A stretch of 64,000 nucleotides of DNA from Rhodohalobacter barkolensis. Lineage in GTDB: Bacteria > Bacteroidota > Rhodothermia > Balneolales > Balneolaceae. Positions 34,134-43,408 of this stretch are shown one piece after another. Under the pieces are notes generated by a model that did not search any database, was not told where the DNA came from, and worked only from the letters and a program-made list of their open reading frames with translations. Every line of letters starts with the position of its first letter. The stretch's first letter is position 1. A program made the translations under genes and the position numbers. The DNA is taken from assembly GCF_002834295.1 (NCBI RefSeq), contig NZ_PISP01000001.1:992001-1056000 (forward strand), given 5' to 3'.

Positions 34134-35696
34134 TCATTGTTCTAAAATTTCTTCTCCAAGTATAATTCTTCGAATACTTCTTTTGTCATCAAATGGCACT
34201 ACAATATCCGCGCCATTATCTTCTACAAATAATTCTATTTGTGGTTCTTTAGATGTTCCAATCAAATCTACGTATGTACCATAGTCTAAGCTATATATAT
34301 CATACCTAACACCCGGATTATCTTTATCAGCATAGCCTCTTTGCATATGATGCAATACTCTGGCATCGAACAATTTTTGAATTGTATCATGTTTTATTAA
34401 GGAACGAGGAAGTAGAAATGATCTGGCTTTTTTTTCGCCTATGACATCTTCAACAATACGTCGAAGGACTTCATGCATTTCATCGTCTAAATCTTGTGCT
34501 TTGTCTTGCTCAAACCACTGCCTGCTCGCTTCAAGAATTGCTTTTAAATCAATTGTATCTCGCCCTCTTTTCCTTGCATCAAAAAAAGCATTAGTAAAAA
34601 TATTTATAAGATCTCTAACTACTCCTTCAGCTGCCCGTGATAGTTCTTTTAGTGTATCACGCTGCGTAAATAATTTTGAAGCTAAATCTTTACCGCTGCT
34701 GATTCCATATTTATTCTTTAAATAATCTACTGGTAAATCTACATTTAAATGTTTAAGTAAGATTTCACTAAACAAGTCTGTAATTTGTTCAGGATTTCGA
34801 TCAAATACGTAATAATCGTCTAAATCTGGAGCGGTTGAAATATCTGCACCCAATTCAAATCCGAAAATTGGAGTTTTATTCGGAATTTTAAACTTTGATC
34901 TATACTCAAGACTCGCAATCTTTAAAACTGCACGATTTACTGGTAAAACACCGCGCTTCAAGAACTCTGCCAGATACGGCTGGATATCTTCAGGAATAGA
35001 AGACCATTCGTCAATCAATAAATATAGCTCAACATCAGCAAGCTCTAAGGTCTCTGATAATGATTTATGTAGGGAAGGAAAAATTATTTTATCTTCTTCA
35101 TTTACCCTAAAAGTTTGCTCTGTAGCCTGTGTTGAAGATTCTTTGTCAGAATAATTGAGCGATAAATCAGGTGATGTGCTTGTTATATTTAATCCACCTG
35201 TTTTTGATTTACCAACTTCTTTTTCAATTCTTTTTACTTCAGAATCTTGTTTATAGCTTTTAATTGGTTGAGTTATTGTATCTAATAGTTCATCCAAAGC
35301 GACTATAGCTTTTTCAGCATTTTCGTTGGGATACTCTACTATATGTTCGAGAAGCGTATTGTATATAGGAGTTAAAATATCTCTAAACAATGCTAAACAT
35401 CTTTTTTTCAAAGGCAAAGAAGTATCTGAAAATTGAGAAGTACTTCCAAGAGTGCGACAATCCAAATATAATGAAACGATCTTGTTGTCAGGGGAAATTT
35501 CAGTCTGAAGTACTTTTAAAACGTGAGTTTTTCCAGTACCTCTTCGACCATATAGAATTTGGTTATTTCTGTTAATTAATTGAGGAAATATTCCAATATC
35601 TACGAAAGTTTCTACAAGTTTGTCTATATCTACATGTCGTTCAGATCGCTGCAAGATTCTTGACACTGCAAGTGTGATTTTTTGGTCTTGTATCAT
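34134..35696 (-). CDS. ORC/CDC6-like AAA ATPase, probable defence or regulatory ATPase
   Basis: 520 residues. Walker A GRRGTGKTHVL at about residues 50-60, Walker B LYLLIDEWSSIP with Asp 229/Glu 230, and a long insert (about residues 140-205, polar and charged) between them. ILYGRRGTGKTHVL preceded by FVDIGIFPQLINRNNQ is the arrangement of the bacterial ORC-CDC6-family P-loop ATPases. The C-terminal ~150 residues (SRAAEGVVRDLINIF, then DEMHEVLRRIVEDVIGEKKA) look helical with a winged-helix-like end. Such ATPases often act as sensors in phage-defence operons, but the partner here is not a known pairing I can name. ATG 35696. Confidence 0.75.
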   Translation of the reverse strand: MIQDQKITLAVSRILQRSERHVDIDKLVETFVDIGIFPQLINRNNQILYGRRGTGKTHVLKVLQTEISPDNKIVSLYLDCRTLGSTSQFSDTSLPLKKRCLALFRDILTPIYNTLLEHIVEYPNENAEKAIVALDELLDTITQPIKSYKQDSEVKRIEKEVGKSKTGGLNITSTSPDLSLNYSDKESSTQATEQTFRVNEEDKIIFPSLHKSLSETLELADVELYLLIDEWSSIPEDIQPYLAEFLKRGVLPVNRAVLKIASLEYRSKFKIPNKTPIFGFELGADISTAPDLDDYYVFDRNPEQITDLFSEILLKHLNVDLPVDYLKNKYGISSGKDLASKLFTQRDTLKELSRAAEGVVRDLINIFTNAFFDARKRGRDTIDLKAILEASRQWFEQDKAQDLDDEMHEVLRRIVEDVIGEKKARSFLLPRSLIKHDTIQKLFDARVLHHMQRGYADKDNPGVRYDIYSLDYGTYVDLIGTSKEPQIELFVEDNGADIVVPFDDKRSIRRIILGEEILEQ

Positions 35697-36197
35697 ACTC
35701 GAAGATATTGATTAGGAATTCCTGAATGTATTAATCGGCACTTCTCAAAAGGCTTCTTTTGCCAGATACTCTACCAGACCGCGGCCTTACCTCTTGCTGC
35801 TTTCTTCTCTCGGTTACCGCTGTGTGCTATTATCATCCGGTGGGAAAAACTCTTGTCTGCTTCTTTATCAATCGGATGATCGTACTGTGTAAATAATTTC
35901 AACGTCCGTTCGGATGCATTGAAGCAGTTGGCAATTGACAGTTGGCAGTTGCCTTCCGTCCCAATGTTTCACGGGTTGGAGTCGAGAACTTTGTAATACC
36001 TGGCACAAGCTTCTCAACTTCTCTCTCCGAAAACAATCGGAGTACGGCTTCAGTGTCAAAATCATATTCAAAACCCTCCCCTCTTTCTGATCCGCCAGGG
36101 GCGGAGAAAAGAGAGGGGCCGGGGGTGAGTCAGAAAAAACAACCCGACGGATTTTCCGTCCGCCGGGCTGAAAAAGACTAGTCTATCGATTGCTAAA
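35697..36197. other. Gene-free stretch between ATPase and nrdJ
   Basis: No gene recognised. A CCCCTCTTTCTGATCCGCC...AGAGAGGGG hairpin is at about 36078-36119, and the nrdJ terminator at 36133-36175. The remainder has no clear repeat or motif. Confidence 0.5.
36133..36175 (-). terminator. Terminator of nrdJ
   Basis: On the minus strand CAGCCCGGCGGACGGA-AAA-TCCGTCGGGTTG is followed by TTTTTT. A run of T on the other strand as well suggests it can work in both directions. Confidence 0.8.
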
Positions 36198-39100
36198 TCA
36201 GGAGCACCCGGTCGTTGATCCACACGTTATGCACTTCTGGCATGTCCCATTACGGATCATCGTCATGCTCCCGCACTCGGGGCAAGAGTCGCCTGTATAA
36301 CCAAGCTGTTTAGCTCGATCGTAGTCGCTTTCTGCTTCGTCTTCAAGTTCTATCTTAGCTGCACCTTCAGTTTCGGTAACCGGATGTTTCTTCTGATGCA
36401 CTTTTTTCGCTACCTGCTCTTCTAGTTCATCCTCTTCGGATGGGCGCAGTTTTCTGGTCATAATCTCCTCGGGAGACACATGAGCCAGATCATCCCGCTC
36501 AAGATAAGTCACAGCCAGTTCCCGGAAAATATAGTCGATCACGGAGGTCGTCATCTTCACATGAGGACTTCCCGCTACCATGCCGCTCGGCTCAAACTTG
36601 GTGAATACAAACGCATCCACAAACTCTTCGAGCGGAACGCCGTGCTGCAGACCCAGCGAGATGGAGATCGCAAAGCAGTTCATCAAGCTTCTGAAAGCTG
36701 CTCCCTCACGGTGCATGTCGATGAAAATCTCACCGAGCTGACCGTTCTCATACTCACCGGTTCTCACATAGACGCTCTGTCCGCCAATCTTCACTTTCTG
36801 CGTATATCCGCTTCGTCTGAATGGCAGTCGCTGACGACGGGCCACATACTTGTGAATGATCTTCTCAGCGGTTTTAATCACATTATCCTGTGCTGCCATA
36901 CTCGCTGCGTCATCATCCTCATCCTCAAGCTCTTCCAGAACATCACTCATAGAGTTGAGCGGCTGACTCAGTTTCGATCCATCCCGGTAAAGCGCATTCG
37001 CTTTCAGCATCAGCTGCCACGAAAGCATGTACGCCTCCTTGATATCCTCAACGGTTGCCTCATTCGGCAGGTTGATCGTCTTGGAGATCGCACCGGAGAT
37101 AAACGGCTGAGCCGCTGCCATCATGTTGATATGTCCTTTCGCGGAGATGTAACGTGTACCGGTTCGGCCGCACTTGTTCGCGCAGTCAAAAACTGCCAGG
37201 TGTTCATCTTTCAGGTGAGGGGCACCCTCTACCGTCATAGTTCCGCAAACATAGTCGTTCGCTTCCTGAATCTGATCTTTGCTGAATCCGAGGAACCGCA
37301 GCATGTCAAAGTTGAAATCAGACAGCTGCTCTTCGGTAATTCCGAGAACATCCTTGCAGAAATCCTCGCCGAGTGTCCACTGGTTGAAGGCAAATTTAAT
37401 GTCAAAACTTCCGGGCAGCGCCTCATTTACGGCATCCAGCTGCTTGTCGGTAAATCCTTTCTCTTTCAGCGTTTCCGGATTGATGTGTGGACAGCCGTCC
37501 AGGGTTCCGTACCCTTTGGCGTAATTGATAATCTCATCGATCTGCTTCGGCTTGTAGCCCAGGTTCTTCAGCGCAAGCGGCACGCTCTGGTTGATAATCT
37601 TAAAGTATCCGCCGCCGGCCAGTTTTTTGAATTTCACAAGCGCAAAGTCCGGCTCAATTCCCGTGGTATCACAGTCCATTACCAGACCGATGGTACCGGT
37701 CGGTGCAATCACAGTTACCTGTGCATTTCTGAATCCGTGCTCTTCGCCCAATTTCACCGCCTGATCGGCATCCTCACGGGCCGCTTTCAGCAGATATTCG
37801 GGACACTGATTAGCATCAATTCCTTTCGGCCTGATGGTCAATTCTTCATACTCCTCGGGAGCCACGTTGTAGGCCGCCCTTCTGTGGTTGCGCAGTACAC
37901 GCTGCATATGCTCTTTATTTCGCTCATATCCTTCAAACGTGCCGAGCTCTTTTGCCAGCTCCGCACTGGTTGCATACGATTTCATATGCATGATGGCCGT
38001 GAGTGAACCCGCAATGGCGCATCCGCGCTCACTGTCGTACGGAGCACCCTGAACCATCAGCGCAGCACCCAGGTTGGCATAGCCTAGTCCGAGTGTTCGG
38101 AAGATGTATGACAATTCCGCAATCTCTTTGGATGGGAACTGTGCCATCAGAACGGCAATCTCCAGAACGGTAGTCCAGAGCCGTGTGGCGTGACGAATCG
38201 ACTCCACATCAAACTCCTTGCAATCCTCATCTTTGAAAAATTTCATTAGGTTGAGGGATGCGAGGTTACACGCGGTGTTGTCGAGGAACATATACTCTGA
38301 GCAAGGATTACTCGCCTTGATCGGTCCGTCTTCCGGACAGGTGTGCCACTCATTAATGGTGTCGTGATACTGTGTTCCGGGATCTGCGCAGGACCAAGCC
38401 GCGTAGGAAATATCATCCCAAAGTTCTCGCGCTTTCAGAGTCTTCATCGGCTCCGGCTCACGGTTCTCCTTCTGAGCTCTTTTCTTCTCTACTCGTCCGT
38501 AAAGATTCCACTCTTTGTCGTCCACCACAGCTTTCATAAAACTGTTGGGCACACGAACGGAGTTGTTGGAGTTTTGCCCGCTCACCGTCATGTACGCTTC
38601 TGAATTCCAGTCGGTGTCGTAGGTATCAAATTCAATATCGGTGAATCCCTGTGCGGCAAGCTGAATCACACGCTCGATGTAGTTCAGCGGCACCTGGTGC
38701 TGTTTCGCCTCTTTAATGGTACGCCCCAGCTCCTTGTTTTTCAGAGGATCACGGCTGACAGCACCGTTGTAGGACTGACCGTCAATATCTACCGGCTTAT
38801 GGCAGAGACTGATAATTCGTTTCAGGTACTTCTCAGAAATTTTTGAACCGGTTACGATGGAAGCCACTTTTTGCTCCTCGCGAACCTTCCAGTTGATATA
38901 TTCTTCAATATCGGGGTGATCCAGATCGAGCGTCACCATCTTGGCAGCGCGCCGGGTTGTTCCACCCGATTTGATGGCACCTGCTGCACGGTCACCGATT
39001 TTCAGAAAACTCATCAAACCGGAGGACTTTCCTCCGCCGCTCAACGGCTCACCTGAACCGCGAAGAGCTGAGAAATTAGATCCGGTTCCGGAGCCATATT

Positions 39101-39779
39101 TAAATAGTCTTGCTTCACGAACCCACAGGTCCATGATTCCGCCTTCGTTCACAAGATCGTCATCCACGCTTTGAATAAAGCAGGCATGCGGCTGCGGATG
39201 TGTATAGGCGTCTTTCGATTTCGTCAGTTTGCCGGTCTTGCCATCTACATAGTAGTGACCCTGTGCCGGACCGTTAATTCCGTACGCCCAATGCAATCCG
39301 GTATTGAACCACTGCGGACTGTTGGGGGCAGCCATTTGGTTGGCCAGCATGTAACAGAGTTCATCATAGAAAGACTTTGCCTGATCTTCAGAATCGAAGT
39401 AGTCATGCTTCCATCCCCAATAGGTCCAGCAACCTGCCAATCGGTGAAACACCTGGCGGCTATCGATCTCATGAGAGTATCTCTCCTCTTCATCCATCTT
39501 TTTGAGAGCTTTCTCATCAGGCTCCGAACGCTGCAGCCATTCCGGCACACCCTTCTCCTCTATCTTCTTCAGTTTTGCAGGGACGCCGGCTTTACGAAAA
39601 TATTTCTGAGCGATGATGTCGGTGGAAACCTGCGACCATGTTTTGGGGACAACAACATTTTCCATCTTGAAGATGACAGATCCATCCGGATTCTTAATTT
39701 CAGACTTTCTCTTTTCAAATTTGATGGAATCAAACGGGGTCTTCCAGTCTGCTTTCGTATATAGTCGGCTAAATTGCAT
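36198..39779 (-). CDS. nrdJ: Adenosylcobalamin-dependent (class II) ribonucleotide reductase
   Basis: 1193 residues, the long NrdJ form. Substrate- and thiyl-site landmarks include [58 protein letters not shown] and [20 protein letters not shown]. The C-terminus ends with a Cys-rich tail [20 protein letters not shown] then CGSTTGCS, the redox-shuttle/zinc-ribbon end of this class. It makes deoxyribonucleotides with a B12-derived radical, with or without oxygen. It stands alone with its own terminator. The upstream kilobase has a DnaA-box cluster that could also regulate it. No cobalamin riboswitch was noticed before the start. ATG 39779. Confidence 0.96.
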   Translation of the reverse strand: MQFSRLYTKADWKTPFDSIKFEKRKSEIKNPDGSVIFKMENVVVPKTWSQVSTDIIAQKYFRKAGVPAKLKKIEEKGVPEWLQRSEPDEKALKKMDEEERYSHEIDSRQVFHRLAGCWTYWGWKHDYFDSEDQAKSFYDELCYMLANQMAAPNSPQWFNTGLHWAYGINGPAQGHYYVDGKTGKLTKSKDAYTHPQPHACFIQSVDDDLVNEGGIMDLWVREARLFKYGSGTGSNFSALRGSGEPLSGGGKSSGLMSFLKIGDRAAGAIKSGGTTRRAAKMVTLDLDHPDIEEYINWKVREEQKVASIVTGSKISEKYLKRIISLCHKPVDIDGQSYNGAVSRDPLKNKELGRTIKEAKQHQVPLNYIERVIQLAAQGFTDIEFDTYDTDWNSEAYMTVSGQNSNNSVRVPNSFMKAVVDDKEWNLYGRVEKKRAQKENREPEPMKTLKARELWDDISYAAWSCADPGTQYHDTINEWHTCPEDGPIKASNPCSEYMFLDNTACNLASLNLMKFFKDEDCKEFDVESIRHATRLWTTVLEIAVLMAQFPSKEIAELSYIFRTLGLGYANLGAALMVQGAPYDSERGCAIAGSLTAIMHMKSYATSAELAKELGTFEGYERNKEHMQRVLRNHRRAAYNVAPEEYEELTIRPKGIDANQCPEYLLKAAREDADQAVKLGEEHGFRNAQVTVIAPTGTIGLVMDCDTTGIEPDFALVKFKKLAGGGYFKIINQSVPLALKNLGYKPKQIDEIINYAKGYGTLDGCPHINPETLKEKGFTDKQLDAVNEALPGSFDIKFAFNQWTLGEDFCKDVLGITEEQLSDFNFDMLRFLGFSKDQIQEANDYVCGTMTVEGAPHLKDEHLAVFDCANKCGRTGTRYISAKGHINMMAAAQPFISGAISKTINLPNEATVEDIKEAYMLSWQLMLKANALYRDGSKLSQPLNSMSDVLEELEDEDDDAASMAAQDNVIKTAEKIIHKYVARRQRLPFRRSGYTQKVKIGGQSVYVRTGEYENGQLGEIFIDMHREGAAFRSLMNCFAISISLGLQHGVPLEEFVDAFVFTKFEPSGMVAGSPHVKMTTSVIDYIFRELAVTYLERDDLAHVSPEEIMTRKLRPSEEDELEEQVAKKVHQKKHPVTETEGAAKIELEDEAESDYDRAKQLGYTGDSCPECGSMTMIRNGTCQKCITCGSTTGCS

Positions 39780-39967
39780 AGGTGTTACTCCTTATCTTGT
39801 TCTTAACGTATATGATTACTAATTCCTTACTACCCGTACTTCTCGTGAGATGACATTTTGGTTGTTCTCTTCAACCGGCAGTTGCTAAATATTGTGCTTG
39901 GTAATATATCCGAGAGGAGGTATCACAGCAAGAAAAAATTCAATTACTTTTCCACAAATCGGGCAAG

Positions 39968-39976
39968 TTATCCACA
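39968..39976 (+). promoter_or_regulatory. DnaA box 1 (TTATCCACA)
   Basis: Exact match to the strong DnaA box, with a relaxed box TTTTCCACA 12 bases before its end region (39948-39956). Confidence 0.7.
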
Positions 39977-40095
39977 TTAGAAAAATTGACAGAAATCCTG
40001 AACATAGAATTGTAAACCTGCTTTACGCCCCACATGTCTTTATAACGCGGATTGGAACACGTTGAATCTGCCCATATGAGATATCAACACAATTC

Positions 40096-40104
40096 TGTGG
40101 ATAA
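40096..40104 (-). promoter_or_regulatory. DnaA box 2 (TTATCCACA on the minus strand)
   Basis: TGTGGATAA on the plus strand, the exact reverse complement of the strong DnaA box. Confidence 0.7.
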
Positions 40105-40142
40105 ATATCGCTTTTTAAAGGTTCTTATGCAGAATTTTCTAG

Positions 40143-40171
40143 TTATCCACAAAAACCCCGAGTTATCCACA
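40143..40171 (+). promoter_or_regulatory. DnaA boxes 3 and 4 (two TTATCCACA, 20 bp apart)
   Basis: Exact boxes at 40143-40151 and 40163-40171, spaced 20 bp start to start and in the same direction, close to the AT-rich tract on their right. Confidence 0.72.
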
Positions 40172-40686
40172 TTTACGGTGTTAAGTCAAAAAATCCCACA
40201 GCCGAAGTCTGCCTTTTACAATTCGAGGGTTTCAGTTCACTTCTCATTTCCGATCCCTTTTCTATGTATTTTTTTAGTTTAATAATATTTTTGTTTTAAT
40301 CGTTTTTGCATATTATTTAAAATACTTTTTCATATACTTTTAATCCTAAATCGCACTACAAAACCCACATAGATCAGTTGATGATCCAGGGTCGTGCTTT
40401 TATTTTTTTGTGAAAAGCATGGAACCTCAGGTGGATCGGCAACAGATCAATCCGGATTGAATTGAAGTGATATATCAGTAGAAATACTTAGGGATAGACG
40501 GCCCCACTCCTCGTTCCGAGCCCCTACCGTCATTCTGAGTGTAACGAAGAATCTTTTTGATCACACGTCATTCTGAGCCCGCCTGTACCGAGGTTTCGGA
40601 GGGCAGGCCTGCGAAGAATCCCCCTGATATTATGTTGAAGCGTGGGAAACCGGTGGCGGTGGGCAGTGGACTTTAGAATAGCATAG

Positions 40687-40726
40687 AAAAAAAAGGAGAG
40701 CCCGGGCTATCAACCAGGACTCTCTT
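40687..40726 (-). terminator. Terminator downstream of the SDR gene
   Basis: On the minus strand GAGAGTCCTGG-TTGATAG-CCCGGGCTCTC is followed by CTTTTTTTTC. The stem has two mismatches but a strong T-run. Confidence 0.65.
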
Positions 40727-40852
40727 CTACGTTGGCTTATTATTCGGGGTACTCATGTAATACCAGGGTAGATATTACAATTAAATCATACAGTGACCGG
40801 CCCATTATGTTCCGGACTTTTTCATTTTTTCCGAATAAAATTTCAAGATCCT

Positions 40853-41572
40853 CTACATGGGTTCAACGCGGCCATGTTGAGGCTGAATAATAATCTCCTC
40901 TACCAGTGATCGGGGCGATAGTGACGCCAGTGTTACCAGAATTTTTGCCACGTCGGTAGGATTGATCAGCCTCTCGGGACTCATACTCGATTCATCCCAT
41001 GAAGTGGAGTGAGTCTGACCCAGATTAATGGCCGTTACTCCTACATTTGTAATCTGCAATTCATCACGTAATGACCGTGTATAACCTAAAAGGGCGTGTT
41101 TGGCCGAAGCGTAAGCACCGCTATCAGCTAATCCTCTCAGGGATCCCACAGAACAGATGTTAATGATCAGCGATCGATCCATCTCTCTGAGGGTTGGAAG
41201 AAACCGATTGACCGTATTCACCGCTGTAAACAGATTAATATCAATCTGATTCTGAAATTCACTATTGGTTGTATCCGTAACCGCCTTGTAGAGAAAACTT
41301 CCGGCATTGTTGATGAGCGTTCCCGGGTGGGCAATTCCATCAGGAAGCTCAAGACTTTTCATAGCCTCTTCATCGGTTGCATCACAAGCCAGTACGGCTA
41401 CCTGTTTTGCACCGGCCTGTTCGCAAAGTTGTTTTGTCTCGTTTAGATTTTCCAGATTTCGTGCCAGCAACAATAAAGGGCGATCGGTTGCCGCAGCAAA
41501 CGCGATCGATATACTTCTTCCTATTCCCTGACTGGCACCGGTTATGAGAATGGAGGATTCTTGATAGGTCAT
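40853..41572 (-). CDS. Short-chain dehydrogenase/reductase (SDR)
   Basis: 239 residues, classical SDR. The cofactor loop is ITGASQGIGRSISIAF (about residues 10-25), NNAG appears in LINNAGSFLYKAV, and the catalytic Ser and YxxxK are in NICSVGSLRGLADSGAYASAKHALLG. The C-terminus VEEIIIQPQHGRV is usual for 3-oxoacyl-reductase-like members. An NADP preference is likely but not certain, as the Arg/Lys near the second strand is in LLLARNLENL. The substrate is unknown. It is the last gene on the minus strand before the DnaA-box region, with a gap of 87 bp from queE. ATG 41572. Confidence 0.92.
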   Translation of the reverse strand: MTYQESSILITGASQGIGRSISIAFAAATDRPLLLLARNLENLNETKQLCEQAGAKQVAVLACDATDEEAMKSLELPDGIAHPGTLINNAGSFLYKAVTDTTNSEFQNQIDINLFTAVNTVNRFLPTLREMDRSLIINICSVGSLRGLADSGAYASAKHALLGYTRSLRDELQITNVGVTAINLGQTHSTSWDESSMSPERLINPTDVAKILVTLASLSPRSLVEEIIIQPQHGRVEPM

Positions 41573-41659
41573 TAAAAGAGAGTCTTTTTTCTGTAGATTA
41601 GCCGTTCAGCAAACACTGACTGTTTGAACAAAAATTTAGCGACAAACAGATCAACGGGT

Positions 41660-42313
41660 TTATGGTACGTTGATAAACTTATGTGTCTGCAAACTAATTC
41701 CCCATTGTGGATTTTTTTTCACATACTCCACAATCAGTGGAATCGATTTTGGGGTATCCCATTCCGGCTGAAGCAATAACTGGGTATTTGATGGACATTT
41801 TTTCGCATTCTCTTCGGCCCAAGCGAGATCTTTATTGGTCAGAACCACAACCTTCAGCTCATCCACATAGGGAAAAACTTCATCCAGAGGTTTTTTGAAC
41901 CGCTTGGGCGACAGTGTAATCCAATCCAGCTGACCCGTAAGCGGAGACGATCCGCTGGTTTCAATATGGGTCTGCAGTCCGGCTTGTTTCAATCTTATGG
42001 TAAGAGGCTCCAGATTGTGCAGCAGAGGTTCACCACCGGTAATTACGGCAAATTCAGCACCGCTCTCCACCGCTCTCTTTACGATCTCTTCGGTTTTGAC
42101 CCTCGGGTGCTTCTCTTCGTCCCAGCTATCTTTCACGTCACACCACCAGCAGTTTACATCACACCCTGCTGTTCGGATAAAATAGGCCGGACGGCCGGTA
42201 TGCGATCCTTCGCCCTGAATGGTGTAGAAATCCTCCATCAGGGGATATTCAAACAGATCCAGTTCGTTGGTATCCTCTAAATTTATTTTTGCGGCTTTTT
42301 CTTTCTTAAACAT
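41660..42313 (-). CDS. queE: 7-carboxy-7-deazaguanine synthase QueE
   Basis: 217 residues from ATG 42313 (MFKKEKAAKINLED); a further ATG at 42331 would overlap queD by 26 bases instead of 8. The radical-SAM cluster motif is CDVNCWWCD (Cx3Cx2C), preceded by YTIQGEGSHTGRPAYFIRTA, the signature start of QueE. TGGEPLLHN and LETSGSSPL-like HIETSGSSPL follow. QueE converts 6-carboxy-tetrahydropterin to 7-carboxy-7-deazaguanine for queuosine/preQ0. It overlaps queD upstream, so the two are translated together. queC and queF are not in the window. Confidence 0.94.
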   Translation of the reverse strand: MFKKEKAAKINLEDTNELDLFEYPLMEDFYTIQGEGSHTGRPAYFIRTAGCDVNCWWCDVKDSWDEEKHPRVKTEEIVKRAVESGAEFAVITGGEPLLHNLEPLTIRLKQAGLQTHIETSGSSPLTGQLDWITLSPKRFKKPLDEVFPYVDELKVVVLTNKDLAWAEENAKKCPSNTQLLLQPEWDTPKSIPLIVEYVKKNPQWGISLQTHKFINVP

Positions 42314-42695
42314 CTTGATCGGTGTATTCAACCCAGCTTGTGTCTGTCTCCCAAACGGTGACTTTCAACTCAATATTACCGGGAATTCTTTTTACGGTCT
42401 CTTTGTGGATATACTCTGCAATTCGCTCAGCTGTGGTCGCTACCGGAATCTCCTCATTGAGTACAGAGTGGTCGAATCCACCCTTTTTACTGTCTGAGGC
42501 AGCCCATTTCAGCTCCTTGAAATCACAAACCATGTCTGCAGATTTAAGATATTTTGATGGATTCAGCTCATGTGATTTCGCTGAGATATGAACCTTATAG
42601 GTATGCCCGTGCATGCGTCCGCATTTCCCATCATATCCATCAATAAAGTGGGCGGCATCAAATTTAAATTCTGTATGTAATGTCCAGGTTGGCAT
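42306..42695 (-). CDS. queD: 6-carboxytetrahydropterin synthase QueD
   Basis: 129 residues from ATG 42695 (MPTWTLHTEF). Zinc and catalytic residues are visible: FDAAHFIDGYDGKCGRMHGH holds the three His ligands and the catalytic Cys, and VCDFKELKW and FDHSVLNEE complete the PTPS family pattern. It makes 6-carboxy-5,6,7,8-tetrahydropterin from dihydroneopterin triphosphate, the step before QueE. The stop codon overlaps queE's start (ATGTTTAA), so the pair forms an operon. A TTG six codons upstream is possible but the ATG suits the family. Confidence 0.94.
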   Translation of the reverse strand: MPTWTLHTEFKFDAAHFIDGYDGKCGRMHGHTYKVHISAKSHELNPSKYLKSADMVCDFKELKWAASDSKKGGFDHSVLNEEIPVATTAERIAEYIHKETVKRIPGNIELKVTVWETDTSWVEYTDQDV

Positions 42696-42776
42696 TTTAC
42701 CGGTTTCAAGCAATTCTTATTTTAACTAAGCTTTCAAAATTAAGGATTTTTTTACCCAATTCAGAGTGTAGCATCA

Positions 42777-43127
42777 TCATTTCAGAATTTCAGGATTCAA
42801 CTCGATGGATGGATCCCAAAAGTGTTTCTCCATATCAACGGTGTAATCTTCACTAAACGTAACTCCCTCCTGTTCCAGTCTCTCCCTCATCGCATCCCCG
42901 CCAAAATAAGCCCTGCCTGTAAGTTGCCCCAGCCGATTGACTACCCGGTGAGCCGGCACGGCAGCCTCCGTTGGTTGATCAGCCAGCTGATTGAGGGCAT
43001 AACCGACCATTCGCGCTCCCGATTTTACACCAATAAATCCGGCAATTGCACCATAGCTCGTCACCCGGCCAGCCGGTATATGATCCACCACTTTGTAGAC
43101 CTTTTCATTAAAATCGTTTTTAGCCAT
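42777..43127 (-). CDS. Alkyltransferase-like protein (MGMT family, acceptor Cys replaced by Ala)
   Basis: 116 residues, only the C-terminal DNA-binding module of the MGMT/Ogt family. IPAGRVTSYGAIAGFIGVKS is the helix-turn-helix, YALNQL the following helix, and the active site reads VPAHRVVNRLGQLTGR. Active alkyltransferases have PCHRV there; the Cys is Ala in this protein, so it cannot accept an alkyl group. That defines it as an ATL protein, a class that binds O6-alkylguanine and hands it to nucleotide excision repair. It is separate from queD by 81 bp on the same strand. ATG 43127. Confidence 0.88.
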   Translation of the reverse strand: MAKNDFNEKVYKVVDHIPAGRVTSYGAIAGFIGVKSGARMVGYALNQLADQPTEAAVPAHRVVNRLGQLTGRAYFGGDAMRERLEQEGVTFSEDYTVDMEKHFWDPSIELNPEILK

Positions 43128-43408
43128 GTGATTTGGGGGTTGGTACCAATTCTGTCATTCTGATTACATTGTCATTCTAAGCCTGTCGAAGAATCTCCCG
43201 GAGTTCAGCCTCATGATTAGGAGATCCTTCACTGCCGTTCAGGATGACCACATTGTCATTCTGAGTGAAACGAAGAATCCCTTGGATAACACGTCTTTCT
43301 GAGCCTGTCGAAGAATCTCCTTGAGTTCAGCTAAATGATTAGGAGATCCTTCCCCCGAATTCTCGGGGTCAGGATGACGTAATCATATAGGATGACATCA
43401 TCGCCACT
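43128..43408. repeat. Short gene-free block with GAAGAATCTCC-type repeats
   Basis: Four repeat units of the form GTCATTCTGAGC-TGTCGAAGAATC or AGGAGATCCTTC-AGGATGAC lie at about 43157-43400. Similar words occur at 40530-40625. They are widespread intergenic repeats with no coding content. Confidence 0.6.

Larger units (their letters stand above)
39780..40852. other. Gene-free kilobase: DnaA-box cluster and AT-rich tract, candidate oriC
   Basis: Perfect TTATCCACA boxes lie at 39968-39976 (+), 40096-40104 (minus), 40143-40151 (+) and 40163-40171 (+), with a relaxed TTTTCCACA at 39948-39956. Next comes a strongly AT-rich stretch (about 40255-40350, with long T and A runs) that could serve as an unwinding element. 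No gene lies in the region. The right part (about 40520-40625) has two GTCATTCTGAG...GAAGAATC elements, and a terminator is at 40687-40726. An origin is one reading; autoregulatory control of nrdJ by DnaA is the alternative. Confidence 0.6.

Noticed and set aside
36480..38006. 508-codon open frame on the plus strand
   Set aside because: It is antisense to nrdJ, has no domain signature, and its length follows from the codon bias of the opposite strand.
36480..39779. Inteins or frameshift in the long nrdJ gene
   Set aside because: The frame is uninterrupted and its length is normal for the long class II form.
39780..40852. Cobalamin riboswitch before nrdJ
   Set aside because: No B12-box-like sequence was noticed in the leader; the region is instead marked by DnaA boxes.
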